A stretch of 64,000 nt of DNA from Falsiroseomonas sp050563535 (GTDB taxonomy: Bacteria; Pseudomonadota; Alphaproteobacteria; Acetobacterales; Acetobacteraceae): contig NZ_JBNXUO010000025.1 of the NCBI RefSeq assembly GCF_050563535.1, positions 1 through 64,000 of the forward strand, read 5' to 3'. How positions within the stretch are numbered: the first letter of the stretch is position 1; each line of letters begins with the position of its first letter. Both the position numbers and the translations under genes were made by a program. Positions 51,776 through 60,854 of the stretch are shown here, in pieces. The notes under the pieces were generated by a model, which did not search any database, was not told where the DNA came from, and saw only the letters and a list, made by a program, of their open reading frames with translations.

Positions 51776-52801
51776 TCATGCGGCACTCCCCGTCGCTGCC
51801 TGGGGCACGCCCGAGGATCGCCGCACGACGAGTTCGATGGGGAGCTCCGTGCGGCGCGGCCCGTCCGCGCCGTCCAGGCGCTCGAGGATCCGCTCCGCCG
51901 CCGCCGCGCCGATCCGCGCCGTCGGGATGTGCACGGTGGTCAGCGCCGGCGACAGGTGCGCCGCCATCTCGAGGTTGTCGATCCCGACGACCGAGAGTTC
52001 GCCCGGAACCGAGATCCCGCGCGCCTGTGCCTCCACGAGGCACCCGACGGCGAGCTGGTCTATGCCGCAGACGATCGCCGTCGGCGGTTCGCCGAGGGCG
52101 AGCAGGGCCGAGCAGCCGGCACGCCCCCCGGCAAGGGTGAAGTCCTGCTCGCTGACCCGCCACTCCGGAAGGTCGAGGCCCTGGGCGGCCAGCGCCTCCC
52201 GCACGCCGTCGAGGCGCGCGCGCTGGCGGTCGTTGAATCGGGTCGCGCCACAGACCACCCCGAGCCGCGTGTGGCCGAGCCCGAGCAGGTGTTCGGCGGC
52301 CAGGCGCCCGGCGGCTCGGCTGTCCACGGTCACGCCGTCGAAGCGCGGGTCGCCGCACCAGGTCAGCACCACCGGCACGCCGGCGCCCTCCAGCAGCGTC
52401 CAGGCCTCCGCCGGGCGCTGCGCCCCGACGAGGATGAGGCCGTCCACGCCGCGCGCGAGCAGGCCGCGGATCACGGAGGTCTCCGTCTCCGGGTGGTAAT
52501 CCGAGGATGCGACGAGGAGGTGGCGCCCGGCTTCGGCAAGCCGTGCCTGCATGGCCTGGAGGCAGCGGGAGAAGATGGCGTTGTCGAGGGTGGGCACCAC
52601 GGCGGCAACGCCGGCATCGCCAGCGGCCCGTGCGCCCGCGCCGGGCCAGGCGCCGCCGAGTTCGGCGACGGCAGCCCGGACGCGGCTGCGCGTCCCCGGG
52701 CTGACGATGCCGGGCTGCGAAAGCGTGCGGGAGGCGGTGGCGAGCGACACGCCGGCAGCCGCGGCGATGTCGGCAAGCCGGGGACGGTTGCGGCGGGACA
52801 T
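51776..52801 (-). CDS. LacI-family transcriptional regulator
   Basis: 341 residues with a LacI-type helix-turn-helix at the N-terminus ('RLADIAAAAGVSLATASRTL', hinge region after it) and a periplasmic-binding-protein-like effector domain ('VVPTLDNAIFSRCLQAM', 'GLGHTRLGVVCG', 'VPGELSVVGIDN'). It is divergent from the importer operon starting at 52944 and probably represses it until the substrate or a derivative binds. Confidence 0.92.
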   Translation of the reverse strand: MSRRNRPRLADIAAAAGVSLATASRTLSQPGIVSPGTRSRVRAAVAELGGAWPGAGARAAGDAGVAAVVPTLDNAIFSRCLQAMQARLAEAGRHLLVASSDYHPETETSVIRGLLARGVDGLILVGAQRPAEAWTLLEGAGVPVVLTWCGDPRFDGVTVDSRAAGRLAAEHLLGLGHTRLGVVCGATRFNDRQRARLDGVREALAAQGLDLPEWRVSEQDFTLAGGRAGCSALLALGEPPTAIVCGIDQLAVGCLVEAQARGISVPGELSVVGIDNLEMAAHLSPALTTVHIPTARIGAAAAERILERLDGADGPRRTELPIELVVRRSSGVPQAATGSAA

Positions 52802-52821
52802 GCGGCCATCCTCCCACTGAC

Positions 52822-52911
52822 TGAAAAATCTTTCAAGACCGTAAACGTGTCTTACTCGCACTTCTCCTTTGACACGCCCCTTGCTCCGTGAAAGCATTCT
52901 GAAAATATTTC
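52822..52911. promoter_or_regulatory. AT-rich divergent promoter region with two dyads
   Basis: Between the LacI gene and the importer operon the DNA turns AT-rich. TGAAA-aatc-TTTCA (52822-52835) is a perfect 5-bp dyad 21 bp upstream of lacI; GAAA-ata-TTTC (52901-52911) is a second one 33 bp upstream of the first permease. LacI proteins bind such dyads, often in pairs, and spacing of about 78 bp (close to 7.5 helical turns) would allow looping. Assignment is by position and symmetry only. Confidence 0.45.
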
Positions 52912-52943
52912 TCGCGAGGGATCGTCCTTTGCAGAGCCGAGCA

Positions 52944-53744
52944 ATGTCAACCCGCGGCTTCGGTCCGCTGCGTCCGCCGCGCAGCGTCCTCGTCGGCCTG
53001 GCGACGGTTGCCGGCGCCCTCGCCCTCTGGTGGCTCGCGACCAGCGGCCTGCGCCTCCTGAACCCGCTCCGCCTGCCGGCCCCGCACGAGGTATGGGCCG
53101 CGCTGGCGCAGATCAGCACCGGACAGGGCTATGGCGGCGCGACGCTCTGGCAGCACGCGGTGCAGAGCCTCTGGCTGGTCGCGAAGGGCTTTGCCGTCGC
53201 CGTCCTCACCGGCGTGCCGCTCGGCCTGCTGATGGGTTGGAGCCGCCGGGCCGAGGCGCTGATCAACCCGATCTTCCTGCTGCTGCGCCCGATCCCGGCG
53301 CTGGCCTGGATCCCGCTTGCGATCGTTTGGTTCGGGCTCGGCGACGCGGGCAAGGTCTTCGTCATCTGGCTGACCGCCTTCGTTCCATCCGTCATCAATG
53401 CCTTCACCGGGGTGCGCGGCGTGGATCCGGTGCTGATCGCCGCCGCCCGCACACAGGGGGCGTCGACGCCGCAGGTGCTCCGCCACGTGGTGATCCCGGG
53501 CGCCATGCCGCTGATCTTCACGGGGCTGCGCCTGTCGCTCCAGGCAAGCTGGACGACGCTGGTCGCCGCTGAACTGGTGGGCGCCTTCTTCGGCCTCGGC
53601 CGCGTGCTGAACGTAGCGGGCCAGGACATCTTCCCGGGCATGATCCTGGTCGGCATGGCCGCCGTCGCGGCCTGCGGCGCCGCGACGACCTGGCTGCTCG
53701 GGCGCGTCGAGCGTCGCGTGCTGAACTGGCGCCCGGCGGTCTGA
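52944..53744 (+). CDS. ABC transporter permease, taurine/nitrate/sulfonate type
   Basis: 266 residues with five to six membrane helices and the BPD_transp_1 coupling loop ('AAARTQGASTPQVLRHVVIPGA', read in parts). 'RPIPALAWIPLAIVWFGLGD' is typical of the SsuC/TauC/NrtB branch. It is followed 13 bp later by a second, related permease, so the channel is a heterodimer rather than the usual homodimer. Confidence 0.9.
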   Translation: MSTRGFGPLRPPRSVLVGLATVAGALALWWLATSGLRLLNPLRLPAPHEVWAALAQISTGQGYGGATLWQHAVQSLWLVAKGFAVAVLTGVPLGLLMGWSRRAEALINPIFLLLRPIPALAWIPLAIVWFGLGDAGKVFVIWLTAFVPSVINAFTGVRGVDPVLIAAARTQGASTPQVLRHVVIPGAMPLIFTGLRLSLQASWTTLVAAELVGAFFGLGRVLNVAGQDIFPGMILVGMAAVAACGAATTWLLGRVERRVLNWRPAV

Positions 53745-53757
53745 GGGAGAAGCGGCG

Positions 53758-54576
53758 ATGGCCAAGCGGCGCGACCGCAACTTCCTGGGCCCGATGGGCA
53801 CCTCGCTCGGCCTGGGCGAGTTCTGGGCGCTGACGATCGTCGGCTTCGCCCTGTTCTTCGCAGCCTGGTCGGGCGTGGCAGCCTCGGGCTGGCTGCCGTC
53901 GAACCTGCTCCCCTCGCCGGCCACGGTATGGGAGACGCTGGTTCGGCTCTGGCACCAGCCCTTCGCGGGGCACGTCTATGCCGAACACCTGACAGCCTCG
54001 ATCGGGCGCTTCCTCATGGGCTGGGCGATCGCGGTCGGCATCGGCATCCCGCTCGGGCTGCTGATGGGCTGGTACCGGCTGCTCGATGAGATCGTGACGC
54101 CGCTCTTCGATGCGATCCGCTTCGTCGCGCCGCTCGCCTGGGTGCCGCTGGCCGCGCTCTGGTTCGGCACCGGGATAGGCGGGCCGCTGCTCATCATCTT
54201 CGTCGGCGCCTTCGCCCCTTGTGTGATCAGCGCCTACCGCGGCGCCCGGCTGGTCGAGCCGCGCTTCGTCGAGGCGGCACAGACGCTGGGCGCCTCCTCG
54301 CGCCAGGTGATGGCGCATGTGCTGATCCCGGGCGCGCTGCCCTCCATCATCGCCGGGCTGCGCGTCTCGGCTGGTCTCGGCTGGCAGTCGCTCGTTGGGT
54401 CCGAGCTGATCGTGGTCGGCGCGGGCCTCGGCTACCTCATGGTGCAGGGTCAGGGCAACCTCGCCACCTCCGTCGTCATCGCGGGGATGATCGGCATCGG
54501 GGTGGTCGGCTTCGCCATCGACGTGGCGCTGCGCGCGGTCGAATCGGCGTTCAAGCGCAGGTGGGGACAGTCATGA
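53758..54576 (+). CDS. ABC transporter permease, taurine/nitrate/sulfonate type
   Basis: 272 residues, same family as the preceding gene: 'RFVAPLAWVPLAALWFGTG', the coupling loop 'AAQTLGASSRQVMAHVLIPGA' (read in parts) and 'GLGWQSLVGSELI'. An AGGGAGAAGCGG site lies just before the ATG. The two permeases presumably arose by duplication and now form one channel. Confidence 0.9.
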   Translation: MAKRRDRNFLGPMGTSLGLGEFWALTIVGFALFFAAWSGVAASGWLPSNLLPSPATVWETLVRLWHQPFAGHVYAEHLTASIGRFLMGWAIAVGIGIPLGLLMGWYRLLDEIVTPLFDAIRFVAPLAWVPLAALWFGTGIGGPLLIIFVGAFAPCVISAYRGARLVEPRFVEAAQTLGASSRQVMAHVLIPGALPSIIAGLRVSAGLGWQSLVGSELIVVGAGLGYLMVQGQGNLATSVVIAGMIGIGVVGFAIDVALRAVESAFKRRWGQS

Positions 54577-55406
54577 GCGAGATCGTCTTCGAGGGCGTCA
54601 CCCGGCGCTTCCCGCTCCCGAAGGGCGGCGAATTCCTGGCCATCGACCGCATCGACCTGCGGATCGAGGAGAAGGAGTTCGTCGCGATCGTCGGTCCCTC
54701 GGGCTGCGGCAAGACGACGCTGATGCGCATGGCCGCCGGTCTCGACTTCCCGACCGACGGCCGCGTGCTGGTGGGCGGCAGGGAGGTCGAGGGACCGGGC
54801 CCGGAGCGCGCCGTGGTCTTCCAGCAATTCGCGCTGCTGCCCTGGAAGACGGTGCGCGAGAACATGGGCTTCGGCCTGATGTGCAGGGGAACGCCGAAGG
54901 CCGAAGCAGAAGCCGCCATCGCACGCTACATCGAGCTCATGGGCCTTTCCGGCCACGAGGACAGCTTCCCCCACCAGCTCTCGGGCGGCATGCAGCAGCG
55001 CGTCGCCATCGCGCGCGCCTATGTCATGAATCCCGCCGCCCTGCTGATGGACGAGCCGTTCGGCGCGCTGGACGCGCAGACGCGCATCGTGATGCAGGAG
55101 GAGCTGGTGCGGCTCGCGCGGCGGAACCCGCGGACCGTCATCTTCATCACCCATGCGGTGGACGAGGCGATCTACCTCGCCGACCGCGTCGTGGTCATGG
55201 GCCGCAAGCCCGGCCGCATCATCGAGACGATCGACATCAGGCCGCTCCGCGCCAGGGGCGCGTGGGAGGAGATGCCGATCGAGGAGGTGATGGACACGCC
55301 CGCCTTCACGCACATGCGCAGCCGCATCTGGAAGCTGCTCAAGGCCCGCGAGCAGGAGAAGCCGGCGCAGCCCGCCCCGGCGCCGGTCCGCGCACTGGCC
55401 GAGTGA
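54573..55406 (+). CDS. ABC transporter ATPase, taurine/nitrate/sulfonate type
   Basis: 277 residues with Walker A 'GPSGCGKTT', Q-loop 'VVFQQFALLPWKTV', signature 'LSGGMQQR', Walker B 'ALLMDEPFGALD' and H-loop 'FITHAVDEA'. The 'FALLPWKTVRENMGFG' region is typical of the SsuB/TauB/NrtD group. Overlaps the second permease by 4 nt. Confidence 0.92.
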   Translation: MSEIVFEGVTRRFPLPKGGEFLAIDRIDLRIEEKEFVAIVGPSGCGKTTLMRMAAGLDFPTDGRVLVGGREVEGPGPERAVVFQQFALLPWKTVRENMGFGLMCRGTPKAEAEAAIARYIELMGLSGHEDSFPHQLSGGMQQRVAIARAYVMNPAALLMDEPFGALDAQTRIVMQEELVRLARRNPRTVIFITHAVDEAIYLADRVVVMGRKPGRIIETIDIRPLRARGAWEEMPIEEVMDTPAFTHMRSRIWKLLKAREQEKPAQPAPAPVRALAE

Positions 55407-55429
55407 CGGACAAGAGAGGAGAGACAGGC

Positions 55430-56479
55430 ATGTACCGCAGGACCCTTCTCGCAGCGGCGGGCACCATCCTCGCCGCGCCCGCGCTGGTGCGGGCACAGGG
55501 GTTGACCCGGCTGAACATCTCGATGCAGCCGGCTCTCTACTCGATGTTCCCGCTGCACCTGGCCACCGAGCAGGGCTGGTGGCGCCAGATGGGCATCGAG
55601 CCGAACTTCTCCTCCTTCCCGGCCGGCCCGCCGCAGATCGCTGCCGCGGCCGCCGGAACCTGGGACGTGGGCGTCACCGGCTCGGCGCCGGGCGTGCTGG
55701 GCGCGGCGCGCTTCAACATCCGCACCATCGCGATCTCGAACGACGAGAGCGCCACCAACACGCTGATGGTGCGCCGCGCCGAGGTCGAGGCGCTGCGCGC
55801 CAATCCGGCCAGCCTGCGCGGCCAGCGCATCCTGATCACGGTCAACACCACCGTGGACTACGTGCTGCAGAACTGCCTGCAGCGCTGGGGGCTCGGCCGC
55901 GCCGACGTGCAGGTGGTGAACCTGAACCAGGCGCAGATCCTCTCGGCCTTCTCGACCGGAGAGGGACGCGTGGCGGGCCTCTGGGCTCCGAACATCTACA
56001 CGGCGGAGGAGCGCATGAACGCCGTGCCCTTCTGCTCGGGCAGCGATGCGGGCGCAATCGTGCCATCGAACGTCATCGCGCGCGATGAATTCCTGCGCAC
56101 GAACCCGGACATGGTGGCGCGGTACCTCGCCGTCTTCCTTCGCGGCATCGCCTGGACCAAGGCGAACCGCGACGCCGCGGTGCAGTCCATGAACCGCTTC
56201 TATCAGGCGGGCGGCGTCACGGTGAGCGAGGGAGCGCTGCGCGCCGAGATCGAGCGGCGGCCGACCTTCACCCTCGAGGAGCAGATGCGCCTGATGGACC
56301 GCGCCTCCGGCCCGTCGCAGGCGGATCGCTGGTACGAGGGCCTGTCCACCTTCCTCGCCCAGGTCGGCACGGTGCAGAACCCCCCGCCGCCCTCGGCCTA
56401 CCTGACCGACGACGTGCTGAAGCGCATCGCCGCCGACCCGCGGCTGCGCGCCTTCGCGCTGAACCAGCCGGCTGCGTGA
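55430..56479 (+). CDS. NMT1/TauA-like substrate-binding protein
   Basis: 349 residues with an export signal ('RRTLLAAAGTILAAPALVRAQ') and the fold of the NMT1/THI5-like and SsuA-like proteins ('MFPLHLATEQGWWRQMGIE', 'AAAAGTWDVGVTGSAP', 'YLAVFLRGIAWTKAN'). GAGAGGAGAG precedes the ATG. It delivers the substrate to the two permeases. Known ligands of the family are taurine, sulfonates, nitrate, pyrimidine precursors and aromatic acids, so the ligand stays open. Confidence 0.88.
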   Translation: MYRRTLLAAAGTILAAPALVRAQGLTRLNISMQPALYSMFPLHLATEQGWWRQMGIEPNFSSFPAGPPQIAAAAAGTWDVGVTGSAPGVLGAARFNIRTIAISNDESATNTLMVRRAEVEALRANPASLRGQRILITVNTTVDYVLQNCLQRWGLGRADVQVVNLNQAQILSAFSTGEGRVAGLWAPNIYTAEERMNAVPFCSGSDAGAIVPSNVIARDEFLRTNPDMVARYLAVFLRGIAWTKANRDAAVQSMNRFYQAGGVTVSEGALRAEIERRPTFTLEEQMRLMDRASGPSQADRWYEGLSTFLAQVGTVQNPPPPSAYLTDDVLKRIAADPRLRAFALNQPAA

Positions 56480-56674
56480 GAGCGACGGGCGGGACGCCCC
56501 GGCGGCGCCTTCGCCGGCCTGGTGGTCTTCGGCCCCGGCCGGGTGGCCGGTCCTGGCACGCCGGCAGCGCCCGAGGCGCCGCCTGCCGGGCTGCTCCACC
56601 CCATCGTCAACGGCACCGCCGCGGTGCGGGACGGCCGCGCCACCGGCGCGCGGGCCGTCCGCGCGTTGCGGCGG
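56480..56674 (+). pseudogene. Remnant: C-terminal tail of an N-acyl-D-amino-acid deacylase
   Basis: Directly after the binding-protein stop, in the same frame, about 65 codons read like the end of a D-aminoacylase: 'GAFAGLVVFGPGRV', 'LLHPIVNGTAAVRDGRATG', 'ALRR'. The intact paralogue at 59240-60835 ends with the matching 'GAAADIVVFDPAAVRD', 'VVLGGVPTLRDGRR' and 'RVIRR'. The fragment has no start of its own, lacks the catalytic domain and runs open into the next gene's frame. The usual Asp of 'VVFDP' has become Gly. It looks like what is left after a deletion of an older deacylase gene. Confidence 0.7.
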
Positions 56675-56710
56675 GATGAGCGGGGCCGAGGCCCCGGAAG
56701 GAAAGCGGTC

Positions 56711-58024
56711 ATGGCCATCGAATACCTCAAGCGCGCAGCGCGCACTGCCGAGGACACCACCGCCGAGGCCCGCCCGGTGGTCGAGGCGATGCTCGCCGCC
56801 ATCGCCGCCGGCGGCGAGGCCGCGGTGCGCGAGTATGCGGCCAGGCTCGATGCCTGGACGGGCGGGATCGTCGTGCCGGCGGCAGAGGCGGACCGCCGCG
56901 CCGCCGAAGTCCCTGCCGCCCTCAGGCGCGATATCGACTTCGCCGTGGACCGCGTGCGCCGCTTCGCCGAGGCCCAGCGCGCCAGCACGCGCGATTTCGA
57001 GGTGGAGCTCTCGCCCGGCGTGGTGGCGGGCCAGCGGCTGGTGCCGGTGGCGGTCGCGGGTTGCTACGTGCCGGCCGGGCGCTACGCCCACATCGCCTCC
57101 GCCTACATGGGCGTCGCGACCGCCAAGGCCGCCGGAGTTCCCACCGTGATCGCCTGCTCCGGCCCGCGGGGGGGCGAGGGCATCCACCCGGCTGTGCTCT
57201 ACGCGCTCCGCCGTGCCGGGGCGGACGCGATCCTGACGCTGGGCGGCGTGCAGGCGATTGCGGCGCTCGCCCACGGGCTGTTCACCGGCAAGCCGGCCGA
57301 CATCGTGGTGGGACCCGGGAACAAGTTCGTGGCGGAGGCCAAGCGCCAGCTCTACGGCAAGGTCGGGATCGACGTCTTCGCCGGCCCGTCAGAGGTCGCG
57401 GTCATCGCGGATGCCACCGCCGACCCCGAGGTGGTCGCGGTGGATCTCGTCGCACAGATGGAACACGGGCATGAGAGCCCGGGCTGGCTGGTCACCACCG
57501 AGCGCGCGCTGGCCGAGGCCGTGATGCGCCGCGTCCCCGAGCTGGTGGCCGCCCTTCCGCCCACCGCCCGCGACGCGGCCGGCGCCGCCTGGCGCGACTT
57601 CGGGGAGGTGGTGCTGTGCTCGACGCGGGAGGAGGCGGTGGAGGTCTCCGACGGCTATTGCTGCGAGCACCTGCAGGTGCAGGCCGCCGATCCCGCCTGG
57701 TGGCTCGCGAACCTCCGCAACTACGGCTCGCTCTTCCTGGGCGAGGAGACGACGGTGGCCTTTGGCGACAAGGCGACGGGGCCGAACCACATCCTGCCGA
57801 CCAAGGCCGCCGGCCGCTATTCGGCAGGGCTCTCGGTCCACAAGTTCCTCAAGCCGCTCTCCTGGCAGCGCATCACGCGCGAGGGCTCCCGCGAGGTCGC
57901 GCTCGCCACCGCACGGATCAGCCGGGCGGAGGGGATGGAGGCGCATGCACGCTCCGCCGACATCCGCCTCGCCCGCTACTTCCCGGGCCAGGCGTTCGAC
58001 CTTGGCGAACCGGTGACGCGGTGA
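56711..58024 (+). CDS. Histidinol dehydrogenase-family enzyme (sulfopropanediol dehydrogenase-like)
   Basis: 437 residues. The start 'MAIEYLKRA', 'AGRYAHIASAYMGVATAKAAG', 'VVGPGNKFVAEAKRQLYG' and 'EHLQVQA' match HisD homologues, and 'MEHGHESPGWLVT' is closer to the HpsN subgroup than to biosynthetic HisD. HpsN oxidises 2,3-dihydroxypropane-1-sulfonate to sulfolactate with NAD, which would fit a sulfonate-type importer. Many HisD paralogues in catabolic operons have unknown substrates. An AGGAAAGCGGTC stretch precedes the ATG. No his genes are nearby. Confidence 0.8.
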   Translation: MAIEYLKRAARTAEDTTAEARPVVEAMLAAIAAGGEAAVREYAARLDAWTGGIVVPAAEADRRAAEVPAALRRDIDFAVDRVRRFAEAQRASTRDFEVELSPGVVAGQRLVPVAVAGCYVPAGRYAHIASAYMGVATAKAAGVPTVIACSGPRGGEGIHPAVLYALRRAGADAILTLGGVQAIAALAHGLFTGKPADIVVGPGNKFVAEAKRQLYGKVGIDVFAGPSEVAVIADATADPEVVAVDLVAQMEHGHESPGWLVTTERALAEAVMRRVPELVAALPPTARDAAGAAWRDFGEVVLCSTREEAVEVSDGYCCEHLQVQAADPAWWLANLRNYGSLFLGEETTVAFGDKATGPNHILPTKAAGRYSAGLSVHKFLKPLSWQRITREGSREVALATARISRAEGMEAHARSADIRLARYFPGQAFDLGEPVTR

Positions 58025-59238
58025 TGCCGGACGATCCCGGTCCACCGCGGCTCGCCCTCGACCTCAGCGCGCCGCCGCCGGTCCCGGAAGCGGGGATCGC
58101 GGCGGCCGTGGGGGTGCTGCGGTCGGGCTGGACGCACCGCTACGGCGAAACGCTGGGCGATGCCTCGGAAGCCGCGCTGCTCGAGGCGGAGTTCGCCGCG
58201 CAGCTCGGCACGCGCTACTGCGTCGCGGTGAATTCCTGCGGCAGCGCGATGTTCCTGGCGCTGCTCTGCACGGGTGTCCGGCCCGGCGACAGGGTGCTGA
58301 TGAACGCCTTCACCCTGGCCCCCGTGCCCGGCGCGATCGCGCATGCCGGGGCGGAGCACGTGCTGGTGGAGGTCACGCCGGACCTCGTCATCGACCTAGA
58401 CGACCTCGAGCGGAAGGCCCGCGCGAGCGGCGCGCGTCACCTGCTGCTGTCGCACATGCGCGGGCACATCGCCGACATGAACCGGCTCATGGCGCTCTGC
58501 GACGGGCTTGGCGTGACCGTCATCGAGGATTGCGCGCACACCATGGGCGCGGGCTGGGCGGGCCGCCCGACGGGCACCTTCGGCAAGGCCGGCTGCTTCT
58601 CCCTGCAGGCCTACAAGCACGTCAACGGCGGCGAGGGCGGGCTGATCGCGACCGACGACGAGGACGTCGCGGCACGCGCCGTCCTCCATTCCGGCAGCTA
58701 CATGCTCTACCGCCAGCATCGCGCGCGCCCCGCGGACGAGGTCTTCGCCCGCTGGAAGGACGTGACGCCGAACTACTCCATGCGCATGTCGAACCTCGTC
58801 GCCGCCGTGGCGCGCCCGCAGCTCGCGCTGCTGGCCGAGCGCGCGCGGATCTGGAACGACCGCCATGGCCGCCTCGCCGCCTCGCTCGGCGCGGTCCCGG
58901 GCATCCGCCTGCCACGCCGCCCGCAGGAGGAGGAGTTCGTGCAGAGCTCCATCCAGTTCGCGGTCGCCGGGCTGGAGGAGACGGCCTTCGCCCGCTTCCT
59001 CGCAGGCTGCCGTGCGCGCGGTGTCTACCTGAAGTGGTTCGGCGCGCGCCAGGCCGAGGGCTACACCAGCGTTTCCGGCCAGTGGCGCTACCTTGCCGAT
59101 CCTCACACGCCGCCGGCGACGGAGGCGGTGCTGGAGCGTCTCTGCGACATGCGCATCCCGCTGACGCTGACCGAGGCGGATTGCGCGACGATCGCGTTCA
59201 TCGTGGCGGCGGAGCTCGCCCTGGCCAGGAAAGATTGA
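58024..59238 (+). CDS. DegT/DnrJ/EryC1/StrS family PLP enzyme
   Basis: 404 residues with the aminotransferase fold I signature: 'VAVNSCGSAMFLALL', the internal Asp in 'VIEDCAHTMGAGW', the PLP lysine in 'SLQAYKHVNGGEGG' and 'SMRMSNLVAAVARPQL'. These enzymes usually transfer an amino group to a keto-sugar. In this operon it may instead remove an amino group from an amino sugar or similar compound. It shares one base with the preceding stop. Confidence 0.88.
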   Translation: MPDDPGPPRLALDLSAPPPVPEAGIAAAVGVLRSGWTHRYGETLGDASEAALLEAEFAAQLGTRYCVAVNSCGSAMFLALLCTGVRPGDRVLMNAFTLAPVPGAIAHAGAEHVLVEVTPDLVIDLDDLERKARASGARHLLLSHMRGHIADMNRLMALCDGLGVTVIEDCAHTMGAGWAGRPTGTFGKAGCFSLQAYKHVNGGEGGLIATDDEDVAARAVLHSGSYMLYRQHRARPADEVFARWKDVTPNYSMRMSNLVAAVARPQLALLAERARIWNDRHGRLAASLGAVPGIRLPRRPQEEEFVQSSIQFAVAGLEETAFARFLAGCRARGVYLKWFGARQAEGYTSVSGQWRYLADPHTPPATEAVLERLCDMRIPLTLTEADCATIAFIVAAELALARKD

Positions 59239-59239
59239 G

Positions 59240-60835
59240 ATGTTCGACCTGCTGATTCGTGGTGGCGCGGTCCTGGACGGCAGCGGCGGGCCTGCCTACC
59301 GGGGCGACGTGGCGGTGCGCGACGGCCGCATCGCGGCGATCGTCTCCGACCTGCCGGACGGTGCGGCGCGGGACGTGCTGGAGGCCGACGGGCTGGCCGT
59401 GGCGCCCGGCTTCATCGACATCCACACCCATTCGGACTTCGTGCTGCTGGTGGACGGCCGCGCCAACAGCCAGGTGCACCAGGGCGTCACCCTGGAGGTC
59501 ATCGGGCAGTGCGGATTCTCCTGTGCGCCCTTCACCGGCGCGATGTCGCCGCGCCAGCTCATCGGCTTCCACGACGCCGGCGTGGACGTCGACTGGCGCA
59601 GCTTCGGCGAGTATCTCGACCGGCTCGACCGCGCCGGGCTCGGCGTCAACGTCGCGGCGATGGTCGGCCATGGCGCGCTCCGGCAGGCCATCAAGTGCGA
59701 CGCCATCGACCCGACCACGCCCGACGAGCTGCGCGCCATGCAGCGCCTGGCGGAGGAGGCGTTCGACGCGGGCGCCTTCGGCCTCACCACCGGCCTCGAA
59801 TACTTCCCCGGCAACGTGGCGCCGCTGGAGGAGGTGGTCGGCCTCTGCGAGGTCTGCGCGCGGCGCGGCGGGCTCTACGCCACCCATGTGCGCAACCGCG
59901 ACGTGCACTACGACCTCGGCTTCACGGAAGCGGTGGCGACGGCCCGGGCCGCCGGCGCCCGGCTGCAGATCTCCCACATCCAGCCGAAACACGGTGCGCC
60001 CCCGCACGCGATGGCGCACACGCTGGAATTGCTGGACCGCGCGAAGCGCGAGGGCGTGGACGTCGCCTTCGACGTGATCCCGCATGACTGGAACCACACC
60101 TCCGTCGTCTCCTCCCTGCCGGCCTGGGCCCGGGACGGCGGGCCGGCGCGGGTGCTCGAGAGGCTGCGCGATCCGGCGCTGCGCGAGGCCATGAAGCACA
60201 ACCCGCGGCCGATGTGGCGGCTGGTCGCCGAACGACAGTGGGACCGCATCGCCCTGCTGCGTTCGAACGCCAATCCCGGTCTGGTCGGCATGACCTTCCG
60301 CGAGATCGGGCTGCGGCGGAACGCCGACCCCATGGACGCCGTCCTCGACCTCCTGGCCGAGGAAGGCGACGGGCTCGGCAGCCTCATGTGGACCTCCTCC
60401 GGCTTCGACGATGCCGATATCCGGCTCTGCCTGCAGCAGGCGGAGTGCGCGGTGATGTCGGACACCAAGGCGCTCAATCGCGACGGCCCGCTGGCCGACA
60501 CCATCGGCTCGCTCTCGGGCTACGGGTGGGTGGCGCGGCTGCTGGGCCACTACGTGCGCGAGGCTGCCGTGCTGACCCTGCCCGAGGCGATCCGGCGCAT
60601 CACCTCGCTGCCGGCCGAGCGGCTCGGCCTCGGGGATCGCGGCCGGATCAGGCCCGGGGCGGCCGCCGACATCGTCGTCTTCGACCCCGCCGCGGTGCGC
60701 GACACCAGCGACGTCCATGACCCGCGCCGGCACCCGGAAGGCTTCCGGCACGTGGTGCTCGGCGGGGTTCCCACGCTGCGGGACGGCCGCCGCACCGACG
60801 CCAATCCCGGCCGCGTCATCCGCCGTGCCGGCTGA
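59240..60835 (+). CDS. N-acyl-D-amino-acid deacylase (D-aminoacylase family)
   Basis: 531 residues of the amidohydrolase superfamily. Metal-site landmarks are 'GFIDIHTHSDF', 'EVIGQCGFSCAPF' (the family's Cys ligand), His in 'YATHVRNRD' and 'LQISHIQPKH', and Asp in 'MWTSSGFDD'. It releases D-amino acids from N-acyl-D-amino acids or related amides. It starts one base after the DegT stop. The operon also holds the decayed tail of a second copy. Confidence 0.9.
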   Translation: MFDLLIRGGAVLDGSGGPAYRGDVAVRDGRIAAIVSDLPDGAARDVLEADGLAVAPGFIDIHTHSDFVLLVDGRANSQVHQGVTLEVIGQCGFSCAPFTGAMSPRQLIGFHDAGVDVDWRSFGEYLDRLDRAGLGVNVAAMVGHGALRQAIKCDAIDPTTPDELRAMQRLAEEAFDAGAFGLTTGLEYFPGNVAPLEEVVGLCEVCARRGGLYATHVRNRDVHYDLGFTEAVATARAAGARLQISHIQPKHGAPPHAMAHTLELLDRAKREGVDVAFDVIPHDWNHTSVVSSLPAWARDGGPARVLERLRDPALREAMKHNPRPMWRLVAERQWDRIALLRSNANPGLVGMTFREIGLRRNADPMDAVLDLLAEEGDGLGSLMWTSSGFDDADIRLCLQQAECAVMSDTKALNRDGPLADTIGSLSGYGWVARLLGHYVREAAVLTLPEAIRRITSLPAERLGLGDRGRIRPGAAADIVVFDPAAVRDTSDVHDPRRHPEGFRHVVLGGVPTLRDGRRTDANPGRVIRRAG

Positions 60836-60854
60836 CCCACGAAGGAAACAGGTC

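Noticed and set aside
56711..58024. Biosynthetic histidinol dehydrogenase (hisD)
   Set aside because: No his genes nearby, the operon is catabolic with its own importer, and key segments match the HpsN-like subgroup better.
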